Source: Amoebidium appalachense
Taxonomy: Eukaryota > Ichthyosporea
Assembly (NCBI GenBank): GCA_963693365.1
Contig: CAVNZM010000004.1
Location: 5,518,001 to 5,582,000 of the forward strand
Length of the DNA stretch: 64,000 nucleotides
Direction of reading: 5' to 3'
In this document: positions 17,785 through 31,270 of the stretch, in pieces
Position numbering within the stretch: position 1 is the first letter of the stretch
Layout of the letters: each line of letters starts with the position of its first letter
Notes under the pieces: model-generated
Told to the model about the DNA's origin: nothing
The model's input: only the letters and a program-made list of their open reading frames with translations
Database searches by the model: none
Translations under genes and position numbers: made by a program

Positions 17785-18648
17785 ATGGAACAAGTAGGCA
17801 AGCGCAGCTACAAATGGCTGACCGATCACCTTTTCACTAAGAACACCAAGGACAAATACATGGTCAAGTGCCGCGCTTGTGTCGCTGACATGCACAGCGA
17901 CCAGATCCCCTCGCATGTGAAGGTGTGCAGGGAATTAAACCACTGCCAGGACGCCATCCTTGCCCTCGTCGCCGCAGAGAACGCCGTCGGGCCCGCGCGC
18001 GACAAGGTGCGTCCGTTGGTCACGGAGTTCGGGGGGTGCGCAGTGGCTGCACAGTCCGTCGTGCCGGGTCTGCGCCAGTACCTGCAGCAGCCTGGGCGCA
18101 ACGTCGTGGGCGCGGCTAAGGCACGGGCGGTGGCGCAGGCGCTCCACGACATGGCAGAGGCGGCTCGGGCGGTTAAGGACGGGTATGTGGGTTTTTGGTC
18201 GGCGGAGGATGCTGTGGAGCGCAACAAGCAAGCGCTGCGCCATCGGATTGCCGAACGTGTCCACCGCCGCCAGGGCGGGGAGGGGCCCGGCCAGTTCGCC
18301 TACGTTCCCCGCCCCCCCGGTTCTCCCCGTCCAAACCTCGTCCCCTTTGCGCTCACACCCGGGGAGCTTGCAAGTGGCAACGTGCTCCGGCAGTGCGAGA
18401 TATTTCTGTTTGATCGAGTGCAGAGGGATCCGAAGTACCCTCCCGGGAAACGTATCGACTCGGACGATGTGTGGGGGGCGGAGGAGAGAGACTCTGCTCT
18501 TGCGGCATCGATCGATGAGTGGGCGGTGGAGGTTCCCGTTTGGTGGGATGAGGGCAACCACTATTTTGTTCAGGACATGGAGATGATTGAGCAGCGCCTG
18601 CGGGAGGGGTATGATTGGGTGATGAAGGTTGTTGCGGAGCTTGAGTGA
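17785..18648 (+). CDS. Protein with an N-terminal BED-like zinc finger, otherwise unknown
   Basis: 287 residues from the ATG at 17785. Residues about 9-54 contain WLTDHLF...KYMVKCRACVADM...H...C, a C-x2-C ... H-x4-C pattern resembling a BED-type or similar single zinc finger, with the aromatic residues before it. The rest is helical and Ala/Val-rich (about 60-170), then Pro-rich, with an acidic C-terminus ending in VVAELE. No transposase catalytic residues are seen. It is the last gene of the compact island; a G-run and a 40-bp repeat array follow at once. Confidence 0.65.
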   Translation: MEQVGKRSYKWLTDHLFTKNTKDKYMVKCRACVADMHSDQIPSHVKVCRELNHCQDAILALVAAENAVGPARDKVRPLVTEFGGCAVAAQSVVPGLRQYLQQPGRNVVGAAKARAVAQALHDMAEAARAVKDGYVGFWSAEDAVERNKQALRHRIAERVHRRQGGEGPGQFAYVPRPPGSPRPNLVPFALTPGELASGNVLRQCEIFLFDRVQRDPKYPPGKRIDSDDVWGAEERDSALAASIDEWAVEVPVWWDEGNHYFVQDMEMIEQRLREGYDWVMKVVAELE

Positions 18649-18657
18649 GGGCTGAGG

Positions 18658-18848
18658 GGGGGGGGGGGGGGGGGTTGATGGGGTGGTGTTAGCATGAGCT
18701 AGATGGGGGTTGGTTTGATGGGATGGTGTTAGCATGAGCTAGATGGGGGTTGGTTTGATGGGATGGTGTTAGCATGAGCTAGATGGGGGTTGGTTTGATG
18801 GGATGGTGTTAGCATGAGCTAGATGGGGGTTGGTTTGATGGGATGGTG
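18658..18848. repeat. G-run followed by a 40-bp tandem repeat
   Basis: A G homopolymer precedes about 4.5 copies of a unit containing GATGGGATGGTGTTAGCATG followed by AGCTAGATGGGGGTTGGTTT. The array joins the last island gene to the truncated LTR element. Confidence 0.9.
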
Positions 18849-19049
18849 TTAGCATGGGAGGGCTTGGAAGTTGTTTGATGTGCTCTGTGTAGGGGGAGGG
18901 GTGGGGAGTGTTTTCGTGCCCTGCCCCGGAGTCTTGGCTTTCTTCTGCGTTGGGGGCGGCGGTTTGACTGCGGTAGGCTTCTTGGTGTCACGTGTCAGTT
19001 TGCTTTCATTGTCCGAGAGTACAGGGTAGTCGTCAAATTCGCCCGCCAT
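18849..19049 (-). pseudogene. 5' leader/gag-like fragment of a truncated LTR element
   Basis: A 66-codon minus-strand ORF starts MAGEFDDYPVLSDNESK 52 bases after the LTR end, where gag would start. It is Pro/Lys/Thr-rich and stops at the repeat array. No gag zinc knuckle and no pol is found before the island genes, so the element is truncated here. Confidence 0.5.
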
Positions 19050-19101
19050 GGTTGAAGAGATTCTTGAAAGATGTGAGATTCTGGAACTGCGCGGTCGCCA
19101 A

Positions 19102-19711
19102 TGTAAACAGTTGAACTAGTTGGGATAAGGCAGAGAACAACTGAATCAGAATAAAGACAGAGAACGGGTAGTAAGGCACACGCGGCCAGGTTACTATTTA
19201 ATGTGCTCGTTCAGAGTGATCCCCCGTACTGGGACGGCTTGTTTATATAGCCCCCAGGTTCCGGATCATCTGGATGGGTGGCATTGATGCCTTCGTGACT
19301 TCTGACCAGTCAGAAGAGTGCGGTCGTCTTTATGTGCACACAGTGCACCAATAACATGAAGCTAACTAAAAGGATAACTTTGTGGCAAATGATTGGTCAA
19401 TACTTAAGCCCGTTTAGGTTTATGCAACTGGGTCTGATTTCCTTATTGGTTCCGTTCGTTTAGCTATAGATGTCGCCTCCGTAGTGGATGAGACTTGCAT
19501 TCCTATCCTAGCGGTTCTCGAATTCTATTGGTTCATACTGACTGCACGGCCACTGCATATTGCCGGCGCCGCGGCTCAGTCGTGAGCCGCAGCCCGCGGC
19601 TGTCGCGTGTGATATTGATCTGATCATATGTACACAATATCTACGTGATCACTATGATATGTACAGTATATTCGTAATAGTAAACATGTACGGCGTGTAC
19701 AGATGTTTACA
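19102..19711 (-). mobile_element. Long terminal repeat, 610 bp, diverged relative of the 27-31 kb element
   Basis: Starts TGTAAACAG and ends TGTTTACA, in the inverted form expected of LTR ends. It shares long blocks with the LTRs at 27237 and 30340, for example GGATAAGGCAGAG and AGACAGAGAACGGGTAG. A minus-strand TATA box lies at about 19243-19249. The sequence to its left (19084-19101), read on the minus strand, is TTGGCGACCGCGCAGTTC. This is a primer-binding site starting TGG, the same as beside the 30340 LTR. It is therefore the 5' LTR of a minus-strand element whose body is lost. Its outer end abuts the satellite. Confidence 0.8.
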
Positions 19712-22388
19712 CCCTGTTAGCCAATGACCAGTCCCCAATGCAGGCACCCATTGGCAATCAAATTACAGGAGGATGGCAAACCAAGGAGGCTAATTTTAAA
19801 TGCATTCCACAGACGCGTCGGCGCCTAGGCGCCCATAGCTGTCAGCCCGTCGGCGTCCTCAACACCCGCCTGCCGCCCCTGTTAGCCAATGACGAGTCCC
19901 CGATGCAGGCACCCAATCAAATTACGGGAGGATGGCAAACCAAGGAGGCTGGCGAATTTTTTAGTGCATTCCACGGACGCGGACGCGCGTATGCGCCGAT
20001 AACTGTCAGCCCGTCGGCGCCCTTAGCGACCCCCCTGCAGCCCCTGTTAGCCTATCACAAGTGCCCAATGCAGGCACCCAATCAAATTACAGGAGGATGG
20101 CAAACCAAGGAGGCTGGCAAAAATTTTAATGCATTCCACAGACGCGTCGGCGCCTAGGTGCCGATAACTGTCAGCCCGCCGGCGTCCTCAACACCCGCCT
20201 GCCGCCCCTGTTAGCCAATGACGAGTCCCCACTGCAGGCACCCAATCAAATAACAGGGGGATGGCCAACCAAGGAGGCTGGCAAGATTTTTAGCACATTC
20301 CACGGACGTGTCGGCGCCTAGGCGCCGATAACTGTTAGCCCATCGGCGCCCTTAACGACCCCCCTGCCGCCCCTGTTAGCCAATGACGAGTCCCCAAACC
20401 AGGCTCCCAATCAAATTACGGGAGGATGGCAAACCAAGGACACTGACAAAAAAATTTTTTTCATACCACGGACGCGCCGGTGCCTAGGCGTCGATAAGTG
20501 TCAGCCCGTCGGCGCTCTTACCGACCACCCTGCCGGCTCTGTTAGCCAATGACGAGTCCCCAATGCAGGCACCAATCAAATTACGGGAGGATGGCAAACC
20601 AAGGAGACTGGCAAGATTTTTAGTTCATTCCACGGACGCGCCGGCCCGGGCGCCTAGGCGTCGATAAGTGTCAGCCCGTCGGTGCTCTTACCGACCCCCC
20701 TGCCGGCTCTGTTAGCCAATGACGGATCCCCAATGCAGGCACCAATCAAATTACGGGAGGATGGCAATCCAAGGAGACTGGCAAGATTTTTAGTTCATTC
20801 CACGGACGCGCAGGCGCCGATAAGTGTCAGCCCCTCGGCGCTCTTACCGACCCCCCTGCCGGCTCTGTTAGCCAATGACGAGTCCCCAATGCAGGCACCA
20901 ATCAAATTACAGGAAGATGGCCAACCAAGGAGGCTGAAGAGTTTTAGTGCATTCCACGGACGCGTCGGCGCCTAGGCGCCGATAAGTGTCAGCCCGTCGG
21001 CGCCCTTACCGACCCCCCTTCCGCCCCTGTTCGCCAATGACGAGTCCCCAATGCAGGCACCCAAGCAAATTACAGGAGGATGGCAAAACAAGGAGACTGG
21101 CAAGATTATTACTTCATTCCACGGACGCGCCGGCGCCTAGGCGTCGATAAGTGTCAGCCCGTCGGCGCTCTTACCGACTCCCCTGCCGGCTCTGTTGGCC
21201 AATGACGAGTCCCCAATGCAGGCACCAATCAAATTACGGGAGGATGGCAAATCAAGGAGATTGGCAAGATTTTTAGTTCATTCCACGGACACGCCGGCCT
21301 GGGCGCCTAGGCGTCGATAAGTGTCAGCCCGTCGGCGCTCTTACCGACCCCCCTGCCGGCTCTGTTAGCCAATGACGAGTCCCCAATGCAGGCACGAATC
21401 AAATTACGGGAGGATGGCAAACCAAGGAGACTGGCAAGGTTTTTAGTTCATTCCACGGACGCGCAGGCGCCGATAAGTGTCAGCCCGTCGGTGCTCTTAC
21501 CGACCCCCCTGCCGGCTCTGTTAGCCAATGACGAGTCCCCAATGCAGGCACCAATCAAATTACAGGAGGATGGCCAACCAAGGAGGCTGGCAAGAGTTTT
21601 AGTGCATTCCATGGACGTGTCGGCGCCGGCGCCTAGGAGCCGATAAGTGTCAGCCCGTTGGCGCCCTTACCGACCCCCCTGCCGCCCCTGTTAGCCAATG
21701 ACGAGTCCCCAATGCAGGCACCTAATCAAATTACAGGAGTATGGCAAACCAAGGTGGCTGGCAAGGATTTTAGTGCATTTAGTAACGGACACGTCCGCGC
21801 CTAGGCGCTGATAACTGTCAGCCCCACCCGTCGGCGCCCTTACCGACCCCCCTGCCGCCCCTGTTAGCCAATGATGAGTCCCCAATGCAGGCACCCAATC
21901 AAATCACAGAATGATGGCAAACCAAGGAGGCTGGCAAAAACTTTAGTGCATCCCACAGACGTGTCGTGCCTAGGCGCCGATCACTGTCAGGCCGTCGGTG
22001 CCCTTACCACCGGCGTGCCGCCCCTGTTCGCCAATGACGAGTCCCCAATCAAATTACAGGAGGATGGCAAACCAAGGAGGCTGGCAAATTTTTTTGTGCA
22101 TTCCACGGACGCTTCCCCGCCAATATTAACTGCCAGCCTGTCGGCGTCCCTCCCACCCGCTTGCCGCCCCTGTTAGCCAATGACGAGTCCCCAATGCAGG
22201 CACCCAATCAAATTACAGGAGGATGGCCAACCAAGGAGGGTGGCATAATTTTTGGCGCATTCCACCGACGCGTCGGCGCCTAGGCGCCAATAACTGTCAG
22301 GCCGTCGTCACCCTTACCACCCGCCTGCGGCCCTTTTAGAAAATGGCGATTCCCCAATGCAGGCACGCAATTAAATTACAGGAGGATG
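19712..22388. repeat. Satellite array, period about 163 bp, about 17 copies
   Basis: Units contain CTGTTAGCCAATGACGAGTC, CAATGCAGGCACCCAATCAA, GGAGGATGGCAAACCAAGGA, CATTCCACGGACGCG and, in many copies, the perfect palindrome GGCGCCTAGGCGCC, then ATAACTGTCAGCCCGTCGG. Copies differ by several per cent and by small indels. Short open frames in the array are not conserved as proteins. A further diverged copy is at 24154-24305, beyond an insertion. Confidence 0.95.
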
Positions 22389-24153
<1,765 letters not shown>

Positions 24154-24305
24154 AACCAACGAGGCTAGCTTTTAAATTGTTAGCGCATTCCACAGACGCG
24201 TCGGCGCCTAGGCGCCGACCACTGTCAGCCCGTAGGCGCCTGTAAGATCCTTATCTCCCAACTGCCAGCCCTGTTAGCCAATGACGAGTCCCCAATGCAG
24301 CCAAT
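24154..24305. repeat. Diverged satellite unit
   Basis: Resumes the 163-bp satellite after the insertion, with the GGCGCCTAGGCGCC palindrome near 24206 and CTGTTAGCCAATGACGAGTC near 24268. Confidence 0.85.
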
Positions 24306-24317
24306 CACCCATAAAAT

Positions 24318-25690
24318 AGATGCCACCTACTAGATCATAATCATTATTTCAATAGTATAGGTGGCATTTATTTTATAGGTGGCACCTATTTAATAGGTGG
24401 TACCTATTTTATAGGTGGCATCTATTTAATAGGTGCCACCCTATTTTATAGGTGGCATCTATTTTATAGGTGGAACCTATAATAATAACAATTTCATAGT
24501 GGCATCCATTCAATAGGTGGCACCTATTCTATACTAGTAGTAGGTGGCACGTGACTTACAGGTGGCACCTACTTGATAGGTGTCACCTATTTCATAATAA
24601 AAATTCCATATGTGACACCTATTTAATATGGGCAGCACCTAGTAGAATAAATGGCACCTATTTCATAGTATAGGTGGCACAGTATTTTTAAGGTGCCATC
24701 TATTTTTAGGTGGGATCTATTTAACAGTTGCCACATCTATTTTATAGGTGGCACCTTTTTTTTGGTGGCACCTATTTTTTAGGTGGGACCTATTTTTTTA
24801 TAGGTGTGACCTATATAATAGGCTGCACCTGTAAATAGGTGCCACTTCTAGTTGCTGCCTATATTAAATAGGTGCCACATATAGAATTTTTATTATGATA
24901 GATGACACCTATAAATAGGTCCGACCCACCTATTTATAGATGGCCCCTATTTTTAAGGTGGAACCTGTTTAATAGGTGGCACCTATTTTTTAGGTGGCCT
25001 GTTTTATAGGTGGCACCTCTTTTTTAGGTGGCCTATTTTATAGGTGGCAACTTTTTTTTGGTGGCATCTTATTTTTAGATGGTCGGAACCTATTCAATAG
25101 GTGGCACCTTTTATGGGTGGCACCTCTTTTTTAGGTGGCCTGTTTTCTAGGTGGAACCAATTTTATAGGGTTGCGCCCATTTTTTAGGTGGTATCTAATT
25201 TCAGGTGGGACCTAAATTTTAATAGTTGGCACCTATTTTATAGGTGTCACATTTTTCTTGGGTGGCACTAGGTCCTATTTACTAGGCGGAACCTATATAA
25301 TAAGTGGCACCTACTAGTTCGTAGGTGGCACCTATTTAATAGGTGGCATCTATTTTATAGTTGGCACCTATTTTATTGGTGGGACCTATTGAGTAGGTGG
25401 CAACTAATATAATAAAAATTTCATAGGTGGCACCTATTTACAAGGTGGCACCTATTTAATTTTTAGGTGGCACCTATTCAATAGGTGGCACCTGTTTTAT
25501 AGGTGGCCCCTATTTTTTAGGTGGAACCTATTTTTTAGGCCCTGAGGCACCTATATTTCAGGTGGCCAAATAGGTGGCACCTATTTATAGGTGGCACCTA
25601 TTTTATAGGTGGCACCTATAATCATTTAATTTTTACACGGGTGGAACCTACTTAGTAGGTGGCACAGTATTTAATAGGTGGCAACTATTG
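24318..25690. repeat. AT-rich near-palindromic minisatellite (TAGGTGGCACCTA)
   Basis: Dozens of degenerate units of about 18-21 bp, consensus TATTTTATAGGTGGCACC plus T. The core AGGTGGCACCT is one mismatch from a perfect palindrome, so single units and neighbours can fold into hairpins. Copies vary in length and base, which suggests an old array. No coding potential. Confidence 0.9.
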
Positions 25691-25918
25691 CTTAGGCCCA
25701 CACATACACACACACACATACAGACAGTACACACACGATACCGGTGAGCACGGTTGGCAATGCCCCAAAATGTGCACAAGTCGAGCCACAGCTGAGTAGA
25801 ACTTGGCAGACGAAGCGATGATCGATCAAATGGCGCATGAGGGGACGAGGGTAAAAGACTGGCAGATATCGTGGGAACGGAGCCCGAGAGACTGGCATAG
25901 AAAGGAGTTGGCGGCGGG

Positions 25919-25960
<42 letters not shown>

Positions 25961-26316
25961 CTAAGGGGGCAGGAGGGCACCCGCCCCTTGAGCAGGTGCA
26001 CGTGGGTCGTCCCATGGCCAGAGGCTGGCGGTTACTTGGGGAATGGGGGAGAGGGATGGAGGATCTACATAGGGAGACGGCGTTGGGGGGTGGTGACCAC
26101 CAGCCTGGCATAGTATGCCACTTATGATTCACCCTCCCCCCCCCCCCCCCCCCCCTCCCCTCTCCCAACTGTACCACCCCCCGGCATGCCATTTTCACTG
26201 AAGTTCAGAAAGACTTCCTGCAATATTTCCGATAGGAAAGACTTGGCTTAATTTTAAAAGCAGGGTTGGGGGACGGGGGGAAGGGGAGGGAGATTCGTAG
26301 TAACTTTTTTTTTTTT

Positions 26317-26361
<45 letters not shown>

Positions 26362-26679
26362 GGGGGGACACCCACCCCTCCGGCTAGCAAGGAGTGGGGG
26401 GGGGGGGGGGGGGGGGAGAGGGGCACCACCCACCTGAGTAGGTGGGTTCCTTCCCCCCTTGGACCTCCATCACCCCCACCCGCAGGCTGCAGCTGCAGCG
26501 CCATGAATGCTGTTACGAATGGCATTAGATATCATGCTCGTAACATTACTAACTTTTTTTCAAATCCCGGTTTGTTCCCGAAGGGACCCTCCGAAGGATC
26601 CCTCATAGGAACTACCGTCTTCCACACAGCACCGACTGTGCCCTATATATATCTGGTTAGGGTGCTAAAGGTGCAGTAC
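25691..26679. other. Low-complexity spacer with G and T-G runs
   Basis: Holds a C(A/C)-rich tract near 25700, a G-run at about 25920-25960, a C-run at 26138-26152, and a T-run joined to a G-run at about 26307-26360. I see no credible gene; the ORFs here are Pro- or Phe/Gly-rich shadows. Confidence 0.5.
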
Positions 26680-27236
26680 TATGGGGTGGATACGTCCGTA
26701 TCCGCCGGTGGCGCCACGACACAGAATAGCAGCCGTGGCGCTGCCTGTAAGTGGCATATTATCTATATGAGTTATAAGATTGATTCATATTTATAATCAT
26801 ATTTATTTGCTCTATATTTGTTCTTTTTGTACGGGTCTAAGGGAGCAGAGTGCACAGAGGTGTCATGTAAAACACGACCAACACAATAAAGAGAGGGCAA
26901 TCGGAGTTGTTCGCAACACATGAATGATTTCAAACAACAACTGACCTTTTATTGTGCTCTCGGGTCTTTTTGTACTTGCAACTTATCATCGTTATCTCAA
27001 CCAAAAGGGGAGAACCAATCGGTTCTATCAGATGTTTGAAAAAAACACATTCCGACAGAGCATACGCATTCCAACTTCCGACCTAACTAAACCTTAGAAA
27101 CTCTTACTTAAATAACTTAAGTAATTCAATCTTGTCACTATTAATACACATATATATTTATACTCGTCTCTATAACGAAACTCATTTAAATACATATATT
27201 TCCTAATAGTCGACACTCTCAAAGTGAAGACCCATT

Positions 27237-27717
27237 TGTAAACAGTTGGACTAGTTAGGATAAGGCAGAGTACAACTGAATCAAAATAAAGACAGAGAAC
27301 GGGTAGAAAGGCACACGCGGCCAGGTTGCTTTTACTATGGGCCGACTCAGTCTGTCTCAAGACTTCACTGATGTGATCCCCGTACTGGGACGGCTTTGTT
27401 ATATAGCCCCCAGGTTTCGGATCAAGGCCCAGGATTGGTTCATCCGCGGCCAGCGCGGGTGGCAACATGCCATTCGTGATTCTGGTGCGGTCCGAGCCAG
27501 TCAGACCTTCGTCCTATTTATGCAAACCTCTTATTGGTTCACTTCGTTTATGTGGTATGCAGCGGAAGAACCATATATGGTTCAATTCTTAGGTCAGAGT
27601 GAGTCCTATTGGTGCGGACATAATATTTATGTGATATTCATGACAAAGCACGAATCGTGTGCTAGTAGATCACATTCTTTAGTAAACATGTACAGTTCAT
27701 GTGTACAGTTGTTTACA
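27237..27717 (-). repeat. 3' LTR
   Basis: 481 bp, TGTAAACA...TGTTTACA. A minus-strand TATA box lies at about 27400-27405. It is preceded on the minus strand by the polypurine tract. Confidence 0.9.
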
Positions 27718-28069
27718 CTCCCCCCCTTGTCGGGAGCCTGGTGGTGTCGTTAGACAAGCAAACCACCAGGCTGAGAGGCGATAAACAACCTTCAGCGAGA
27801 ATTCTTGTGTGTGCCGAGCTGCTGAACAGAACAGAGCAAGGACGGTGGAATAGAGTTGTGCACGTCTATGAGCACTTCTTCATTTGCCAAAACGTAAATT
27901 CATGCAGCATTCTTCTGTGATTTCATTTTCGTGGCGAAGATTGTTGCAGAGTGTGCGTGCGAATAATTCGCTAAGCCTTCGTCTCTGTGCTTGGCTTTTC
28001 TGTAGAAGTAGTATTTTCCTTTTTGGGAATTTTTCCTTTTTAGGATACTCCCGCAGATTCGTTTTCAAT

Positions 28070-30080
28070 TGCGAGTAATTTGGTTGTGTGGATGAATGAT
28101 CATACCAAACATTCGATAATGAATATAACTCAAGCCTTAGGTCACTTCGTAGCTCAGGTAGTGGTGGATAGCTTCAAGGCTTAGCCACTGCTCCTTATCC
28201 CGGTTCTACCTTAAGACTGTAAGGCGAGTCACCATGGCCGGAAAAGCCACTTCTTTCATGAACAAAGAGCACTTCTTTCCTTTCAGCTTTAACCCTGCAT
28301 CATCGGAGCCGGGAAAAACATGAATAAAAATGCCCTTAGTGTTCATCGTTGGGTGACATAAAGAAATATATCAGCCCGTTAGAACCAGTAAAACCCGGTT
28401 CATAATTCATAAGACGAGGGTAGGCAAAGCAAGCCTTATTCGTGATCAGAAAACACATGCTTCCATTCGTGAGCAGTTTTCGTATCCCATGAGCCAGCGA
28501 TTTTCGTTGAGCAGGGGGATTTCAGGCATAATACATTCTTCTGGAGGCTTGGCCTAAAAAGAAAAGTCGTCACAGTCGCCCTTTCTTTTGTAAGCAACTT
28601 CGTGAGCGCGCTTCGTGTTTTCATATCCTCCAGTGCAGGTCTGGATGGTGCCCCATCCTCTGCTTCATTTGTAGGTGGCCCTACTGTTGGTTCTGTTCGT
28701 TGTGTGGAAAACCAAAACCATTCGTGTTCGTGGAACTGCTTTGTGCTGTGCTTTCTTTCGTGTTGGTGTTCATGAAGTTACCCCGTTCACACACCCTACT
28801 TCTTACATACATTAGATGTAAGTAGCTGCCTGGTGAGTGTGTGGTTCGTGTTCGTGGCATTCTTCTGTTCCTTCGTGAGAAGAATATTCGTTTTAGCAGA
28901 GGTGCCCAATAAGGCAGCTTGTGGGGTTGTCTCCCGCATGTGCCCATTGGTGGGGTATGCACGTGCTAAATTGTTACAGTGTCATCATATTGCAAGGGAA
29001 TAACATGGTCACCTCCGTACCAGGGCCTAGTAGGTACACATGATGGTCCGATGTGTTAGTCAACAACACCTTGCATTCGTATTCGTATTCGTCTTCCACG
29101 TCACTTTCTTCAGTAGTGAAGGAGGGTATTCGTAATTCGAAACTGAAAGGCTTCCAGCCAAAATACTGACACTGTATGCTGGGGTTGTGAGGGAACGGTG
29201 CCCATACCACATTCTTTTGTTTTCTTTATTCTGGTGGGGGTGTGCCGGCAGCAATTTTAATTTGCATGCAGGTATTCCAGGCTTTACAGCATAGTTCGTA
29301 TGTTATAGTATTTGTACAGTATTGCCACACACTGGCAGTTACCTGTAAATTCGTACCCCACAGCTTCGTTTGTTTCGCATGCACGAACAAAAGTTCTGCA
29401 TCGACTTTATTACATGCCTTCTGTGCACCAAGAGTGCCATTCGTTGTTGCATGGCACCAGGAAGGGCCATACATGAGCCATATGTTCGTAATGTGTTTAG
29501 GCATGCCAGCATACATTCATGCGCATGTTGTGCATCCTGTGCGCTAAACTATGGGGCATGCTGTATTCGACAACAGCAAGAAATTCGAAGCATGCATGCA
29601 AAACTACTTTCACAGCACCTTATGTCCTACATGCTATAGGAACAGCGACTATCTTCTTCCTTAAATGCATTCGTGCTGAAAGTGGCCGTGCATCTGGGTT
29701 GCGAGTGTGGACGTGCACGTGGTGGCATGGACACGATGACAGTGTGCAATAGCGCAATGCACGCAAGGGCAACGGTTTTCTTTTCTTCGTAACATAGAGG
29801 GGGCCGTGTGCATTGCAACCTAAGCAGTGTTGGGCATTCGTTCTTTTCATTTTCGTGTTTCCATTTCATTTTGCTTTCGTTTTTCGTTTTTCGTCGTTTC
29901 ATAACTTCGTTAAGGCTTCGTTTTATTTTCGTGTTGCGTTTATTTCGTATTTCCTCTAGGCATTCGTTTGTCGTTAATTCGTTATTTCGTTGTGTATTCG
30001 TGATGGTTCGTTTTTCGTTGGTTCATTGCTTCGTTAGTAATTCTTTAATCGTTTGTTCGTGTATTCGTTTTTCTTCGCGT
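28070..30080 (-). other. Interior of the LTR element, rich in TTCGT/ACGAA pentamers
   Basis: TTCGT on the plus strand (ACGAA in the element RNA) occurs dozens of times, densest at 29870-30070. Soon after the primer-binding site a short ORF starts MADHNPFYHDD (ATG at 30240) and stops after 19 codons, the likely remnant of gag. No longer conserved frame is recognisable. Confidence 0.6.
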
Positions 30081-30339
30081 TTTTTATGTGTCGTAGTATA
30101 AGGTGGTTTTCATGCTTTCAATTCTTTCCGTGTTCTTAGAGGTGGGCTGGCCACTTCAAACTTGTCGATGTGTATGTATTCTAAGCCTGACAAAGAAAGA
30201 TGTGCCTATCATCGTGGTAAAAAGGATTGTGATCGGCCATGGCAGATTCTTGGGGTAATTGAATGATGTGAGATTCTTGAACTGATTGAAAGATGTGAGA
30301 TTCGAAGGATGCGAGATTCTTGAACTGCGCGGTCGCCAA

Positions 30340-30820
30340 TGTAAACAGTTGGACTAGTTAGGATAAGGCAGAGTACAACTGAATCAAAATAAAGACAGAG
30401 AACGGGTAGAAAGGCACACGCGGCCAGGTTGCTTTTACTGTGGGCCGACTCAGTCTGTCTCAAGACTTCACTGATGTGATCCCCGTACTGGGACGGCTTT
30501 GTTATATAGCCCCCAGGTTTCGGATCAAGGCCCAGGATTGGTTCATCCGCGGCCAGCGCGGGTGGCAACATGCCATTCGTGATTCTGGTGCGGTCCGAGC
30601 CAGTCAGACCTTCGTCCTATTTATGCAAACCTCTTATTGGTTCACTTCGTTTATGTGGTATGCAGCGGAAGAACCATATATGGTTTAATTCTTAGGTCAG
30701 AGTGAGTCCTATTGGTGCGGACATAATATTTATGTGATATTCATGACAAAGCACGAATCGTGTGCTAGTAGATCACATTCTTTAGTAAACATGTACAGTT
30801 CATGTGTACAGTTGTTTACA
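30340..30820 (-). repeat. 5' LTR
   Basis: 481 bp, differing from the 3' LTR at two places (near 30441 and 30685). The minus-strand TATA box is at about 30503-30508, so transcription would run leftwards into the element. Confidence 0.9.
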
Positions 30821-31142
30821 CCATTACGATAAACCGAATTCCATACATCTCTATTGTGTCCAATCATAACACGTATATCAATAGACAGGAATGCACAACA
30901 CGATCTATAGATGTACTCACCCGCGACTATTGGTGAGTCATCTTATTGTGAACTAAAACTAAGCCACTTTGAACTAAAACAAAGACAACGAATATAGCTA
31001 GCCAATCACGCTACCTCTCAAGTAAACAGAGGAGAGCAAACACAGATAAAATACAATAAGTTCTATCAGGCAAGAGAGCCAGGTGTGCGCCAGTGTGACA
31101 GATCTAAAGATATCTGTGCACACAGAAACAAGGGAGAGAGAG

Positions 31143-31270
<128 letters not shown>

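Larger units (their letters stand above)
27237..30820 (-). mobile_element. Complete non-autonomous LTR retrotransposon
   Basis: Two 481-bp LTRs (27237-27717 and 30340-30820) begin TGTAAACAG and end TGTTTACA. By eye they differ at two positions, so the insertion is recent. The direct flanks are CCATT at 27232-27236 and CCATT at 30821-30825, a 5-bp target duplication. On the minus strand the primer-binding site (TTGGCGACCGCGCAGTTC) follows the 5' LTR at 30322-30339. A polypurine tract (AAGGGGGGGAG) precedes the 3' LTR at 27718-27728. The 2.6-kb interior has no gag zinc knuckle, protease, reverse transcriptase or integrase, so it must be mobilised by a relative, probably the family of the 19.1 kb LTR. 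The longest minus-strand ORFs (28974-29516, interrupted by a stop) show no known domain. Confidence 0.9.

Noticed and set aside
19738-22176. Short ORFs in the satellite
   Set aside because: They are not kept between copies; stops and indels differ in each unit.
26266-26796. Phe/Gly-rich ORF over the T-run and G-run
   Set aside because: The N-terminal half is homopolymer translation and the rest lies in non-coding flank of the TIR repeat.
28974-29516. Gag or pol frame in the LTR element
   Set aside because: Two in-frame ORFs are separated by a stop and contain no zinc knuckle, protease, reverse transcriptase or integrase motif.
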